From contig CM054180.1 of assembly GCA_028829895.1 (NCBI GenBank), forward strand, positions 94,982,135 through 95,046,134: a DNA stretch of 64,000 nucleotides. Direction: 5' to 3'. Shown piece after piece: positions 22,668 to 34,488 of the stretch; positions within the stretch are counted from its first letter, which is position 1, and each line of letters starts with the position of its first letter. Origin of the DNA: Sinotaia quadrata. Its lineage: Eukaryota; Mollusca; Gastropoda; Architaenioglossa; Viviparidae. The notes under the pieces were generated by a model, which was not told the origin of the DNA, searched no databases, and saw only the letters and a program-made list of their open reading frames with translations. A program made the translations under genes and the position numbers.

Positions 22668-23006
22668 GTACAAACTGTGAAACAAACATTAATGATTGCT
22701 TGGCTTCCAATTGCCTGAATGGCGGTACATGTGTGGATGGTATTAATGACTACATGTGTAACTGTTCTAGTATCTGGATGGGAAAGAACTGCAGTGAAGT
22801 TTATGATGCTTGCTCTTTTGTACCCTGCAAGAATGGTGCCACTTGCCAGACAACAAAACCATCTCACAGTTACAATTGTACATGCCTAAGTGGATTCACT
22901 GGAAGAAACTGTGAGACAAATATTGATAACTGTCCCAATCATACTTGTGCAAGCTTCCAGATTTGTCAAGATGGAGTCAATAATTACACTTGTGTTTGTC
23001 CATTGG
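22668..23006 (+). CDS. Crumbs-like gene, visible exon 9: three EGF domains
   Basis: The exon is 339 nt, phase 1-1, with acceptor ATGCATTTCAG and donor GTATGC. It encodes TNCET (closing the previous domain), NINDCLASNCLNGGTCVDG with CNCSSIWMGKNC, then DACSFVPCKNGATC with YNCTCLSGFTGRNCET, then NIDNCPNHTC with YTCVCPLG, which closes on exon 10 (FQGERC). CLNGGTC and CKNGATC are O-fucose consensus sequences. It is the longest EGF exon here, probably a fusion of ancestral exons by intron loss. Confidence 0.9.
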
Positions 23007-23250
23007 GTATGCTTTTGCAGTATTCAAGTTTTGTCTCCTTTCTTATTTCTCCTATTTTGATCATTCTCCTTGTCTTTCCACTCCTATTTCAATCCTCCTT
23101 TCCACTTCTACTCATCTTTCATCCTTCTTTCCATTTCTATTTAGTTCCATTTTTCCCATTTGATCATTCTTTCTGTTTGATCTTTCTTTACCACTCCTAC
23201 TTTAATCCTTGTTCATGCTCCTACTTAAATTTTCTTTACCACTCCTACTT
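23007..23250. repeat. Pyrimidine-rich minisatellite, left part
   Basis: CCACTCCTACTTTAATCCTT and related CT-rich words repeat here and resume at 24,640-24,900, so one array has been split by the 1.4-kb insert between them. Confidence 0.7.
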
Positions 23251-24645
23251 CGAGGACTTCACATTGGACCACTGACGAAGATGCATGATGGACGGGCCCA
23301 ACACAAGTCGAAAAACAATATGGATCACACTAAACCCGAGCCCTTTTCAGGGCAGGGAAAAGTAAAAAGTGAAGAAGAAACTACATGGCTGACTATACCA
23401 TAAAATATACAGTACCTTCATCCAATGTAAGCAGGATATCCACCCCTCAGGACTTCAAAATAAATCCAGGAAACATGGAGCTTGATGAATGTTACAATGA
23501 TCTAGTACATTCTATATTATATATCACAGCCAAAAAAAGTTTAGAAGCCACAAAAAGGGGGTTAAAAAATTACTACGTCCCTTTGATGCCCTGAGATTTT
23601 TTTCATGATTGCTACAAGCCAGCAGTAGAAAAGGATAAAGAAACAGATGAAGGAGAGGAAGATGAAAATGATGAAGAAAACAAAATATCCAATACTGATA
23701 GTGAAACTCAAACTACACTCTTGTGGAAATTTCCACTGAAAACCAAAGTGAATTATACACAGACAATAAACGACAGCATGCAGGCTTTTTTCCAGATGCC
23801 AAAAATAGCGACTGAAGAAAAAAAATTCAGACACCTAATCACGCAAGGGAAAAATCAACCAACCACCACCAATACACTGAAAAACACTGAAGTTGACACC
23901 ATTCTGGATGAGGCTTCAAGGGAGCTTGAGGCTCCACCCCTCTCACCTCTAACAGCAACGCCACCTAGAACACCAAACGCGGTGATGACAACATCAACAA
24001 CAACAGAAAGCCAGCCCACACCACCACCACCAACAACAACAGAACAGAGCCAAAGAAAGAAAAGATGGTGCCCACCACCACATATTCGGAAGCAACAACA
24101 GCACCCACAGCAAGAACACAGATACAAACACCAATGTTAACAACAATGGCCTCATACTACGAGCAACAGTACCCCTCTTGGGGATTTTTTAACCACCCAA
24201 TGGCCAATATGATCCAGCTGTTGCTCGACCACTTGTACTGGCCACCAGCGCCTGCCTTCAGGCATCCCAACCGACACTGGGGACTGCTACGTCAACAGCA
24301 GCAACAATGCCAATGCCAACAGTGAGGCGGTTAGGAGGTTGAACAACCCAGGCATACGTACATGCTAGGTATAGATCTGGTGTGTTACTAGCCTGGGCTC
24401 TGTAAGACACCCCCTCCTCACTATAACATCAGGAATAGCCACAACAACAACAATGCCACCACCAGGAACAACAACAACCCCAACTCCAGCCCATGGATTA
24501 CCGAGTTTGGAGTCCGCTTTTGCTGGTCAGACATGTTTTCACAACAGATGCACATAGCAGAAAGGCAACTCCCCACTCCCCATCCTTCCCCCCCTCCCCA
24601 AGCACAAAAGTGGCGGAAACTGGAAGTGCCTCCTACATGACCAAC
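23251..24645 (+). mobile_element. 1.4-kb insert with a degraded open frame, identity unknown
   Basis: This block interrupts a CT-rich minisatellite, with CCACTCCTACT on both sides. It has a higher GC content than the intron. A + strand frame runs from 23385 to 24140 with one internal TGA (23592-23594). Before the stop it reads ITAKKSLEATKRGLKNYYVP, faintly like the region between endonuclease and reverse transcriptase of LINEs (A-K--IPRG-RK-Y-P). After it comes an acidic stretch (EGEEDENDEENK) and then a Thr/Pro-rich stretch with PPPPTTTEQSQRKKR. Upstream, another frame reads HTKPEPFSGQGKVKSEEE. I cannot assign a family; a LINE fragment or a processed transcript are the main options. Confidence 0.5.
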
Positions 24646-25868
24646 CAACCACTCCTACTGTAATCCTTGTTCATGATCCTACTTAAAATTTCTTTACCAC
24701 TCCTACTGTAATCCTTGTTCATGCTCCTACTTAAATTTTCTTTACCACTCCTGCTGTAATCCTTGTTCATGCTCCTAGTTAAATTTTCTTTTCCACTTCT
24801 TATATTCTTCTTTCCACTCCAACTTCAGTTCTCCATTCCTACTCGCATCCTTTTTCCTTCTTCTACTCATCTACTGCTTCTTTGATCTCAATCTTACTCG
24901 TATTCCAATCTTTCTTTTACTCCTATTATTTGATTCAAACTTTGTAATCTAGAGTGTATTTTAAATATTTCATCACTTCTGGCTTCAGACACATATTTGA
25001 AAGATAGCATTAACTTAGTGCTTTTTCTCAAAATATTTCTTTGTTGATTTAATAACTGGCAGCTAGCTGTTTACTCCACTTCTGTTTGGATCTTACAAGG
25101 CAGGTTCACATTTACTTCTTTGTCCTCACAGAGAAAGTCATTGTTAACATGTTGGATCTTTTATCTTTTATCATTATTACTTGACTGCTTGAATCTAGCA
25201 TGAATTCTTGAGTTTCCCAACTTTTTTCATTATTGATCTTTACACCTTACATAATTCTTAATCTGATTTTCACCTATATTGCTCACTCACTTGCTCATTC
25301 ACTCACTCACCCACTCACCCACCATGACTCTACAAGGAACATTGCAAAGTGAAAAAGTCTTTCTAGATATTGCTTTACTTCTGTTGTGGATTTTTCATTA
25401 TAAACTTTGCAACAAGAGAATTAATTTAAATTTAAAATTTGCAAAAAAGTTATTTTTGCATTATTTTACTTTTTTTGATTAATTACATTGGAGATGTTTC
25501 AGTTATTTTGATTAATTACATTGGAGTTGTTTCAGATAATCTAACATAATTTTTTAGTGGATCTTGTAGGAACTAAATTTTAAAATGTTTATAAATAATT
25601 TTACTGAGTTTGATAGATCTTAGCTTGATTTAACTAACTGTGTATGTGTTCACTTTTACCTGTTAGTGTTAGTAAGAGTGCATTAAAGCTACTTTCAGTA
25701 TTTCAGTCCAAGGTAATTTTGTCATCATGAATATTATAATATAGCAGGTTAACCATGTCCACATGCATTCTTTGATTATGAACAAAATAATATAAAATGT
25801 CTGAAGTTCTAATGACTTATCATTCATAATCACATTAGTTGACTGTTATATTTTTTACTATGAGTATA
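24646..25868. repeat. Pyrimidine-rich minisatellite, right part, then plain intron
   Basis: 24640-24900 continues the CCACTCCTACT--AATCCTTGTTCATGCTCC array. 25270-25325 has ACTCACTCACCCACTCACCC. From 25330 to 25868 nothing else was recognised. Confidence 0.55.
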
Positions 25869-26040
25869 CAGTAGAATCCAGTTAAGTGGGTCACCAGTTC
25901 ATTGGGGCAGCTGTTTATTTGGGACAAATCTTTAAGAACAAGACAAATTGAAAAATTAAGCTCAATTTGCTTCCCCTTATTTGGGGTGCCATACCACTTA
26001 TTTGGGACAGAAACTGCTAGATGAAGCACTTGTGGTGTGT
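25869..26040. mobile_element. Pogo-type transposon end, one terminus
   Basis: CAGTAGAATCCAGTTAAGTG at 25869, after a TA, resembles pogo/Tigger termini (CAGTAGAA-CC--TTAAGTGG). AGTTCATTGGGGCAG and TTATTTGGGACA repeats follow. No matching right terminus was found. Confidence 0.5.
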
Positions 26041-26305
26041 TGCTTGATGACCATTATTGTGTTCATTGCTAAACCTTCACTGTTTCTATTAATAACACAC
26101 TTTTATCTGTAAAATATCAGACCCTTTTCAAGATGCCATGGAAAGATTTGAAAAAGCTAACAGAATTCCCATTCTCGACCAAATCAAAAGCCAGGCACCT
26201 TACACCAGTCATCTCCATCTGGCAGAGATAACAGTGCCAGAACCTAGAGTCACATGCATGACATCATATTTAAAGTGCAACATATCACAAACCAGGAAGA
26301 GTTTG

Positions 26306-26530
26306 TTTACAGTTGTCTGTCTGCTCTGACTACAGTTGTCTCTCCACCCTGATTACAATTGTCTGTCTACTCTGACTACAGTTGTCTGTCCACCTGACTA
26401 CAATTGTCTGTCCACCCTGATTACAATTGTCTGTCCACCCTGACTACAATTGTCTGTCCACCCTGATTACAATTGTCTGTCCACCCTGACTACAATTGAC
26501 TGTCCACCCTGACTACAATTGACTCTCCAC
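26306..26530. repeat. 23-bp minisatellite, about 9-10 copies
   Basis: The unit resembles CTGACTACAATTGTCTGTCC followed by ACC, with GACTAC/GATTAC variants. Confidence 0.85.
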
Positions 26531-26999
26531 TAAAAAAAGAGTGATGCCATTGTCATGTAAATAATAGCATCAGGCACCATAACAGTCCTATTACAAAATG
26601 GAAGATCTCTGTGAATTATTTAAAATTTGATGTAAACTTTTATGTAGTGCTTTTTCATGCTTCACATAACTCTAACAGACAACATACCGAGTGACTGAAA
26701 ACTAAAAATATTATTTATTGTAATCACAGTGGCTAACCCTTCCAGTATTATAATATATCCATGTCATTTCCCCCCAGACTGTTTATAAACACTTTAAGAA
26801 GTTTAAAAAAAATCATTACAAAAAAACCAAACAAACCCCAAAGAACAACAATGACAGCAACATCAACAAAATCAATAATAAAAATGTTTTTAATTTTTAC
26901 CTTTGAAGCTAATTTGTTAAATTCACTAGAAGATGGTAGGGATAGTTGAACACTAATGAAGACAAAATTTGTAGCCTTGGGACAAGTAAAACTTGCAGT

Positions 27000-27690
27000 C
27001 AACTCAGTCCCTGGGGCAAAGTATTAGTACAGACTTCAGTGAGAAGTTGAAGACAAAGTGTTAGGGTAGACTTCATTGAGAAGCTGAAGACAAAGTATTA
27101 GTACAGACTTCAGTGAGAAGCTGAAGTCTTACATTGTACAGAAGCTGATGTTGAGATGCACTTTAGAATTGACTGAAATATTTCTAATTTAATATATCTC
27201 CTGATTAATAATGCAGAATCCTTAAGAAGTTTCAACATATGGAGAAATATTTGCCAACTTAAAGAAAAGAGTTTTACATGATGTTCTAAATATATTTACG
27301 TTTTTGAAATATCAAGTCTTAAATTCTACACTGCAATGAAATCTTTGGTGTTGTCAATCTGATGTCTTTTGTATCATCACTTTTATGTCATAAATCATTT
27401 GTGTTGTCACTCAGATGTCTTTTCTGTCATTGCACTGAAATCTTTTATGTCATCATTCTGATGTCTTTTGTGTGATAGCACTGAACTCTTTTATGTTGTC
27501 ATTTTGTGGGTCATCACTCTCTGATGTCATAGCACTGAAATCTTTTGTGTCATTGCACTGAAATCTTTTGTGTTGTCACTCTGATGTCTTTTTGTCCTTG
27601 CACTGAAATCTTGTATCTTAATGCTGTCATCTGTGTCATTGTACTGAAATCTTTTGTGTCATCGCACTGAAATCTTCTTTGTCATCTAAA
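27000..27690. repeat. Two adjacent degenerate minisatellites
   Basis: 27000-27135 has three copies of a unit containing TTAGTACAGACTTCAGTGAG. 27330-27690 has many short copies of ATCTTTTGTGTCATTGCACT with variable spacing (about 20-25 bp). They end about 110 bp before exon 10. Confidence 0.75.
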
Positions 27691-27798
27691 CTTTAAAATT
27701 AGGAAAGAAAAAATCTCTGGTGATTAGTCTAATTTTTGCAAGATTTAAATTTTAAAAAAACAAACTGTTTCATTGTTCATTCTAAATGTTTTTGATAG

Positions 27799-27951
27799 GT
27801 TTTCAGGGAGAGAGATGTCAAATTGACATCAATGAATGTTTTAGCAACCCTTGCCAAAATGATGCAACATGTCATGACAACATTGGGAACTACAGTTGTT
27901 CTTGCCAACAGGGGCCGAGTAACCCCAGTCACTACCGCACTGGATATGAAG
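27799..27951 (+). CDS. Crumbs-like gene, visible exon 10: EGF domain
   Basis: The exon is 153 nt, phase 1-1, with acceptor TTTTTGATAG and donor GTAAAA. It encodes GFQGERCQI (closing the previous domain) and DINECFSNPCQNDATC, then YSCSCQQGPSNPSHYRTGYEG, closing on exon 11 with RDCEL. CFSNPC and CQNDATC fit O-glucose and O-fucose. The loop after the fifth cysteine (PSNPSHYRT) is longer than usual. Confidence 0.87.
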
Positions 27952-29440
27952 GTAAAAGAATTGTATTATAAAAAGTGTAGCAGAATTAGTATAATCTACT
28001 TAAATTACTGATATATATTTTGTTTTCAACAGTTCCTTTATGCAATATGCAAGAAAGGTTTATTTGTGTGTGTGTGTGTGTGTGTGTTATGTATGTCACA
28101 TATTACCTTGTGTGAAACAGTATTTCATAAGTTTCAGTGTGCATAACTAGAATATTTGTACTGGGGTAGGCAGGGTATATGTTCTGTTTGCAATTAGATT
28201 ATTTCTTGTGTAGAGGTAAACACCATCTGCAGCTTAAGAATTATGGATACAGTGTATATGTAACTTGATGCATAATTTGCTGTCCACACTCTGCATATTT
28301 TAGGACATTTTGATTTGTAATGTTTAAATCAGTTTGTTTTCTGCTTTATATTGCTAAGAGTTCTTGCTTAAATAGTTCATTAACATTTAATTTCCTTTTT
28401 ATTTATTTATTCATTTCTGTAATATACAGTATACAAATAAAGTATCTTATATTTTAATATTTTAGGGTTATGTTACCTGCATTATTTTCATTTTGTCTAG
28501 GAACAAAATAAAAAGTGAATACCACAGTCTTCTGTCCATTCCTTGCATTTAATTAATGCAAAACTGGACATGCATACTAGAACACACAGACTACACACAG
28601 ATATTAGATATACATTCTAAACATACACAGTAGGGATGGATAATCTATTTCAGTGCAAAAGTAAAATGATACAAATTGGTTTTATCAGGACTAGGGGTCA
28701 GTAATATATACAAGTTTGCCAACAAAAAAATAATTGCTTTCACCAAAAAAAAAAATAAAATAATTGCTTTCACCAAAAGAAAATAAAAACAAAAGCATAC
28801 ATTAAAATTAAACAAACATTTAAAAATAATTTTGATACACCAGGATATTGCTAAATTGCATAGATTTTGATTTAGTATTAAAAAATTTGGGGGGAGTGGG
28901 GAGGGAGATTTCTCCCGGACCCTCCTACATTTCAGACTTTCTGCACATTTTTCTATTCCCATTCCTGTATGTATCATTATACAAATAACATGATGAATTA
29001 TTTACACTAAATCTATGGTAATTTGGTACACAAATAAGCTGTGTATTTCAGAAGTAGGGAAAGATGATAATATTTAGCAACAAATAATTTGTGTATATTA
29101 GATTGAGGGATGGGTGATTCATGTCAGTGTACAAATAAAATAAAATGATGATTAGGCATGGATACATATTCAATGGTACAAATACATTTTGTTTTTTTCC
29201 AGTCTTTGTGTGGATAGGTGAGAGGGAGTGCCTGGGTCATGCCTCTCAGATAGGAAAAGTTCCTTTTGGTAAACCATTGTAACCCTAATCCTTTTGCCTG
29301 ATTGCAACCATAATCATGTTGCTTGATGGCAAACAATTGCAGGCTTAAAATCTGTTGCTGATAGCAGATTTAACAGTTCACATCAGTTAAGATCAGTTTC
29401 AACTCCAAACTGTGACCTAGTCATTGTTTCTCAATTTCAG
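27952..29440. other. Intron
   Basis: Contains a (GT)n microsatellite at 28067-28088 and a duplicated AATAATTGCTTTCACCAAAA at about 28729 and 28759. No coding or transposon feature was recognised. Confidence 0.45.
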
Positions 29441-29578
29441 GCAGAGACTGTGAACTTGATATCAATGAGTGTCTTTACCGACCTAGTATTTGTCAGAATA
29501 GCTGTACCTGTGAAAATTCAGATGGCTCTTATTCTTGTAGCTGTCTTGGACAGACATCAACTGGTGATCTTATCACAG
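29441..29578 (+). CDS. Crumbs-like gene, visible exon 11: last EGF domain of the run
   Basis: The exon is 138 nt, phase 1-1, with acceptor TCTCAATTTCAG and donor GTAATT. It encodes GRDCELDINECLYRPSIC, QNSCTC and SYSCSCLGQTSTGDLIT. This closes the exon-10 domain and opens a calcium-binding EGF with five cysteines. The sixth must come from the next exon: splicing to 53978 gives TVVCSDSQ, with 13 residues between cysteines 5 and 6; splicing to 32033 gives PLAC, with a longer loop and then a stop. It is too short to be seen as a long open frame. Confidence 0.82.
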
Positions 29579-30270
29579 GTAATTAGAAACTATACTAATA
29601 TTATGTTGCTATGGTGACATTTGTATTTGCTTAAGTTTTTATGTTTGGTTTATTTATTTATTTTTGATTGTGTGTGTGTGTGAGAGAGAGAGAGAGAGTG
29701 TGTGTGTATTGTGAATGTGTGTGGTCATGACTTAGTACTGTTTAGTAGTAACATAATGATGGTCAATTACTGATATTTCAGTATTTTTATTATGACTTTT
29801 GCTTAAAAATAGAAAGAATTTTAATGTATGGAATCTTACATTATTGCTCTACACCAAATGTAATCTCTTTTAATTAACATTATTTAATTTAATGCAATGT
29901 ATTTTACCTGCTAGTTTGTGTGAATGTGTGTGATCTAGCATTCTTGCACAACATTATATAAAATCTCTTTATATTAATATTGTTTAATTTAGTGCTAGGT
30001 AATTTAATTGTATTTTATCTGCTAGAGAGAGTTTTTGTTAATGTGTATGATCATACATTCTTACACTACACTAAATGTAATCTCTTTATATTAATATTGT
30101 TTAATTTAATGCTATGTAATTTAATTGTATTTTATCTGCTAGAGAGAGATTGTGTGAATGTGTATGATCATACTTTCTGACATTACACCAAATACGATCT
30201 CTTTATATTAATATTGTTTAATTCAATGCTAAATTGCTATGTAATTTAATTATAATTTGTCTGCCAATAG
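29579..30270. repeat. Intron with microsatellite and a ~116-bp tandem repeat
   Basis: (TG)n/(AG)n lies at 29668-29707. From about 29860 to 30270 about four copies of a ~116-bp unit occur, containing CTTTATATTAATATTGTTTA and TGTATTTTATCTGCTAGAGA. Confidence 0.75.
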
Positions 30271-30410
30271 TTTTCTTTCCTCTTTAATTATATAATTCTG
30301 TTGTTAATATATGTAGGTCTCTATTACTGTAATTTTAACACTGATAATTTGCTTGTGCTCATATCTGCGTATAGGTGTCTCTGCACATGTTTTGCCTGTA
30401 AACTGTTGGG

Positions 30411-30779
30411 CGAGTGACAATAATTCACAATGCACTGCAAGTGACAATAACTCACAATGCGCTGCAAGCGACAATAATTCACAATGTGCTGCAAGCGACA
30501 ATAATTCACAATGCGCTGCAAGCGACAATAATTCACAATGTGCTGCAAGCGACAATAATTCACAATGCACTGCGAGTGACAATAATTCACAATGCACTGC
30601 AAGCGACAATAATTCACAATGCGCTGCAAGCGACAATAATTCACAATGTGCTGCAAGCGACAATAATTCACAATGCGCTGCAAGCGACAATAATTCACAA
30701 TGCACTGCAAGCGACAATAATTCACAATGTGCTGCAAGCGACAATAATTCACAATGCGCTGCAAGCGACAATAATTCAT
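30411..30779. repeat. 27-bp minisatellite, about 13.6 copies
   Basis: The unit is CAATAATTCACAATGCACTG plus CAAGCGA, with G/A and C/T variants. Because the unit is nine codons, open frames of 130-210 codons appear on both strands. There is no start context or splice support, so they are read as artefacts. Confidence 0.93.
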
Positions 30780-30892
30780 GACATGCTGATAGATCTGGAT
30801 CACTTCCTTTGATTTTGTGCCATACATTAACACATTGCAGTGATTAGCTAGAGTACAGTGTGTGCTATAGTACATACTTTTATCCTTATACT

Positions 30893-31130
30893 GTGCTACC
30901 TTGATATACTTCCTTAATCCGTTCCAGATCCTTGGACTTATACCAAACAGGATATTTACCAAACGAATTTTTCAAATAAGAAGGGAAAATAATCCATTCC
31001 CTTGAAAAAAATCCAATTGTTATTGGCATATTATACATTGATGGGGTTGTATAAAATAATTTAAACACTGCTTAATACTAAAATATATAAATAGAAAAGC
31101 AAGTAGGTGAAATAAATGAAAATTTAACCT
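30893..31130. mobile_element. Probable DNA-transposon fragment
   Basis: CTACCTTGATATACTTCCTT, then AATCCGTTCCAGATCC, then ATACCAAACAGG resembles the well-known end of cut-and-paste transposons carrying TTAATCCGTTCC near the terminus. The superfamily was not resolved and no second terminus was identified. Confidence 0.4.
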
Positions 31131-31555
31131 CACTTTACCTTGCTGAGAAGAGTCGAGTGCTTACTAATAGGGTGCTGAGAAGAGTTGATTGCTTACTAAT
31201 ATGATGCTTAGATCAAGGAGGAGATATTATTGTTTGGAAGGAGAGTCTGATTCCAATAAAACTTCAGGAATCTGACATTCTGGTGTTTTTTCTCTTTTCC
31301 CTAGTTGGACCTGGTTGTGGCTCATCAGGTTTGACATTTACTAAAAATCTGTCTAATGAGTGATGAAAAGAGTGGATGGTGTAGATAATGGCATGCCATG
31401 AGAATTAGGACATTCATTCTTTTGGAGAGCATGGGATACTTATTTTGTGTCATTGCAAAACATTTCATGGAGCTGCATCCAAATATGCACTCATTTTCAG
31501 CCAACTTATTTGGCTTGTACAGGAGAGTAGTTCTCCTGTATGAAAGAGAAAAGTA

Positions 31556-31922
31556 TGTTTAAGTAGTTAGACATATTTAAAGTAAGTTAAGTAGTTAGAC
31601 ATATTTAAAGTAAGTTAGGTGTTAGACATATTTAAAGTAAGTTAGGGTGTTAGACATATTTAAAGTAAGTGCTAGACATATTTAAAGTAAGTTAGGTGTT
31701 AGACATATTTAAAGTAAGTGCTAGACATATTTAAGTAAGTTAAGTGTTAGACATATTTAAAGTAAGTTAAGTGTTAGACATATTTAAAGTAAGTGTTAGA
31801 CATATTTAAAGTAAGTTAAGTGTTAGACATATTCAAAGTAATTTAAGTGTTAGACATATTTAAAGTAAGTTAAGTGTTAGACATATTTAAAGTAAGTTAA
31901 GTGTTAGACATATTTAAAGCCA
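31556..31922. repeat. ~26-bp minisatellite, about 14 copies
   Basis: The unit resembles GTGTTAGACATATTTAAAGT plus AAGTTAA, with occasional deletions of about 8 bp. It lies just upstream of the possible terminal exon at 32033. Confidence 0.88.
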
Positions 31923-32032
31923 GTAGCATAGGCTGGGTAGAGGATGGAGGAATGAAGGTTTGATGAAAAGAAGTATGTATAAATCTTCATTTAAGAAAAT
32001 ATTGATGCTGCATACTTTCTTTTATTTTGCAG

Positions 32033-32076
32033 GTCTCATGCTTCAGTGGCCACTGGCCTGCATTAACCATGCATAA
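32033..32076 (+). CDS. Possible alternative terminal coding exon with stop (hypothesis)
   Basis: A strong pyrimidine-rich acceptor (TTTCTTTTATTTTGCAG) precedes 32033. Joined in phase 1 to exon 11 it reads GLMLQWPLACINHA and then TAA at 32074-32076, providing one cysteine that could close the last EGF domain. AATAAA occurs at 32192 and 32207. This would make an EGF-only protein lacking laminin G and membrane anchor. Against it, acceptor-like tracts are common in AT-rich DNA and the peptide is unremarkable. Confidence 0.3.
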
Positions 32077-32191
32077 GTGAGATGAACTGAGAGTGTATCT
32101 GCATTATGTCATATTTTATTTATTTAATTTTTTTTTTCAGTGTAGTTATTGTTTGTACTGACTTGAACACCGAGCTAGTAATTATGCCTAA

Positions 32192-32212
32192 TAAATGCAT
32201 TCAAAATAAAAT
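32192..32212 (+). promoter_or_regulatory. Two AATAAA polyadenylation-like signals
   Basis: AATAAA at 32192-32197 and 32207-32212, about 120 bp after the possible stop at 32074. By themselves they are weak evidence in AT-rich DNA. Confidence 0.3.
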
Positions 32213-32229
32213 TTTAAAAATCTATAGGT

Positions 32230-34488
32230 TTTAATTCATAAATTAGTGTGTGTACTTCTTTAATGCATGTCATAAATCAATGCTTATAACACTTAAAAAT
32301 TATTTCATATGTAAATTCTATCATTGCCACCATTTTATGAATCAGTATTGTCACTGCCTATGTGTTTTTAATTCATAAATTAGTATTTATATTTCTTAAA
32401 TCTTACTTGATTCATTGTTTTCACTACCTAAATCCTTTATTGTGGTAGTATTTTGTAGCGTCAAAACATATTCGTATGTTCTTGACATGCAATTTCTGCT
32501 CTTAAGATAAATTTGTTATTATATCAAAATTTGACAGACTACTAAATTTGTCATATTTCGTCTGAGTAAGGTGGGTTGTAAACTAAAATGTGTGATTAAT
32601 AGATTTTTCAAACAAAATTATTTATTTTAAAATTATTGCATGGATTGTTTTACATTTTTTTTTTGTTTTCATGTTATTAAGAAAGACATTTGTTCTTAAT
32701 AAATAAATATTAGTTGTTTATAATCTTTTACCTTTCAAATTCAGTGTTTGGAGAATTCTATCAGTTACTGGTCCATAATTTAAACATTCAATTATTTTAT
32801 TTGACCATATTCACTGAAAGTTTATTTGAATCAGACTAGCACAATGTGATCAAACAAGCTAAATCTGACTGTAGCCTTTTAAAGCAATGTTTTTCTTTAA
32901 AAAAGAAATAAGTATAGTTAAAAAACTGTTACTATTTTATATCACACACTCAAACACACATTAATGAATACTCAATCAACAAACACAACATTAATCACCA
33001 CAGAACAACTACAACCTTTACAGTGATGGTGATGAAGATGATTGCTAAAAAGGTTAAGATGATTATGATGGAAATGTAAACATTGATGAAGACAGCAATG
33101 AAAGTGGTTGCAATGAAGATGATAAGAATGATGAATAAAGGCAACAAACAAAACGATAACAACAAGGACAGTAACTAAGATGATAATGACTAGGATGACG
33201 ATTGGGCAATGAAGATAACCCTCGAAAAGTGTAGTCATGAGTAACTCAGATTGTTATAATAACTCGTTAGTGAAATCATGCCAACTATTGGGATGGAGGT
33301 GGGGAGAGAGAGATGACAACTATTATCATTGAATATATACTAATAGGTTCGGTAAACAAAATACCCCCCCCCCCCGACTTTTCTATATATTTATCTTTGT
33401 CATAATAATAAGAAATACTTTAAAAAAAACCCACATCATTGCAGGGTTTTTAAAAAAATAAAAATAATTATCTAATCTATATATCAGCCACTGCCACCTT
33501 GCCTTTTTAATTTTTATATTTGCATTTGAAGAGTTCGGTATAACTTAAAAAAAAATTAAATTGTCATTTATTATATTGACAATTATGATTATTTAGAATT
33601 TTAACTAGCTGTAATAGTGGGTAACAGATGAAAGACAATGAAAATTTAAACGAATGAAAAAGAATGAATCTAAATCGTGATACGTCGGCCACATAATGTC
33701 AGACAGGGGCAGGTAACTTGCTGCTGACACGATCGAATCTTTTTTTTTTTTTTTTTTAATTTTTTTATAACAGAGTAGTGGAGCTGATAAAAAAATTCCG
33801 ACTCCTGAAATGTTATTTGTTGACTCCTGACTGACTCCTGACTCTGTAACTATTACTAATATCATATGGCACAAAATTACATTCGTATATGGATTTTATG
33901 CATAAGCATGGTAAGGTGTCAATAAATGAAGAAGTGGCTTTTATAGATTTCATTTCAAAACTATTTTTTCAATCGTACAGTAATACAAAACCCCTCAAAG
34001 ATCGCTTCTAATAGGTTCGGTTTCATTAACAGAAAACAAATGTTCCATAATGAGTCGGTCGGTAGAAGAGTGTAACAGTCAAAGAAACATCTTGAATAAT
34101 CTCGAGCTAGAATTTTAGCGCTCACTTAAAATACGTTCAAATTTCTCAACCTCTTTCAGTGCTTGGTAAAAATTATTTTGAATTTACATTATCATGATGG
34201 GAGTTTCTCTTTTTTTAATATTTTCCCCCAAATTTAGGCGCTGCCGTTTGGATCACTCCTGTATGTCTAGATATTTTTCAAAATCTTTCATGTTTACAGT
34301 TACTGAAGACGAAACAGGTGGTCGATTAGTCATGTAACGACCCGGCTATCGTCTCATCTTCCTCTTATATGCCTTTCATTCGAATTTCAAATTATTACAA
34401 CAGATTTTTTTGTTTTATGCTCATAATTTCAATAACTTCACAAAGTACTTTTTTTTTTACTTCCGTTGCTTAAAATGTACTAATTTTG
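32230..34488. other. Non-coding sequence with composition change near 33.3 kb
   Basis: AT-rich, CpG-poor sequence to about 33,300, then a C11 run (33364-33374), and a run of about 17 Ts near 33740-33756. CTAATAGGTTCGGT occurs at 33340-33353 and again at 34008-34021. No gene is recognised. Confidence 0.4.

Noticed and set aside
30304..30962. Repeat-protein-like frames (ASDNNSQC units)
   Set aside because: The 27-bp unit is open in frames on both strands; there is no acceptor/donor in phase with the EGF exons and two stops precede it.
31289..31344. Possible exon after TTTTCTCTTTTCCCTAG near 31,305
   Set aside because: Gives only about eight residues before GTTTGA; no EGF or laminin-G feature.
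32972..33238. Minus-strand 88-codon frame with hydrophobic N-terminus and His-rich tail
   Set aside because: Low-complexity GATGA-type sequence; no homology recognised and no splice context.
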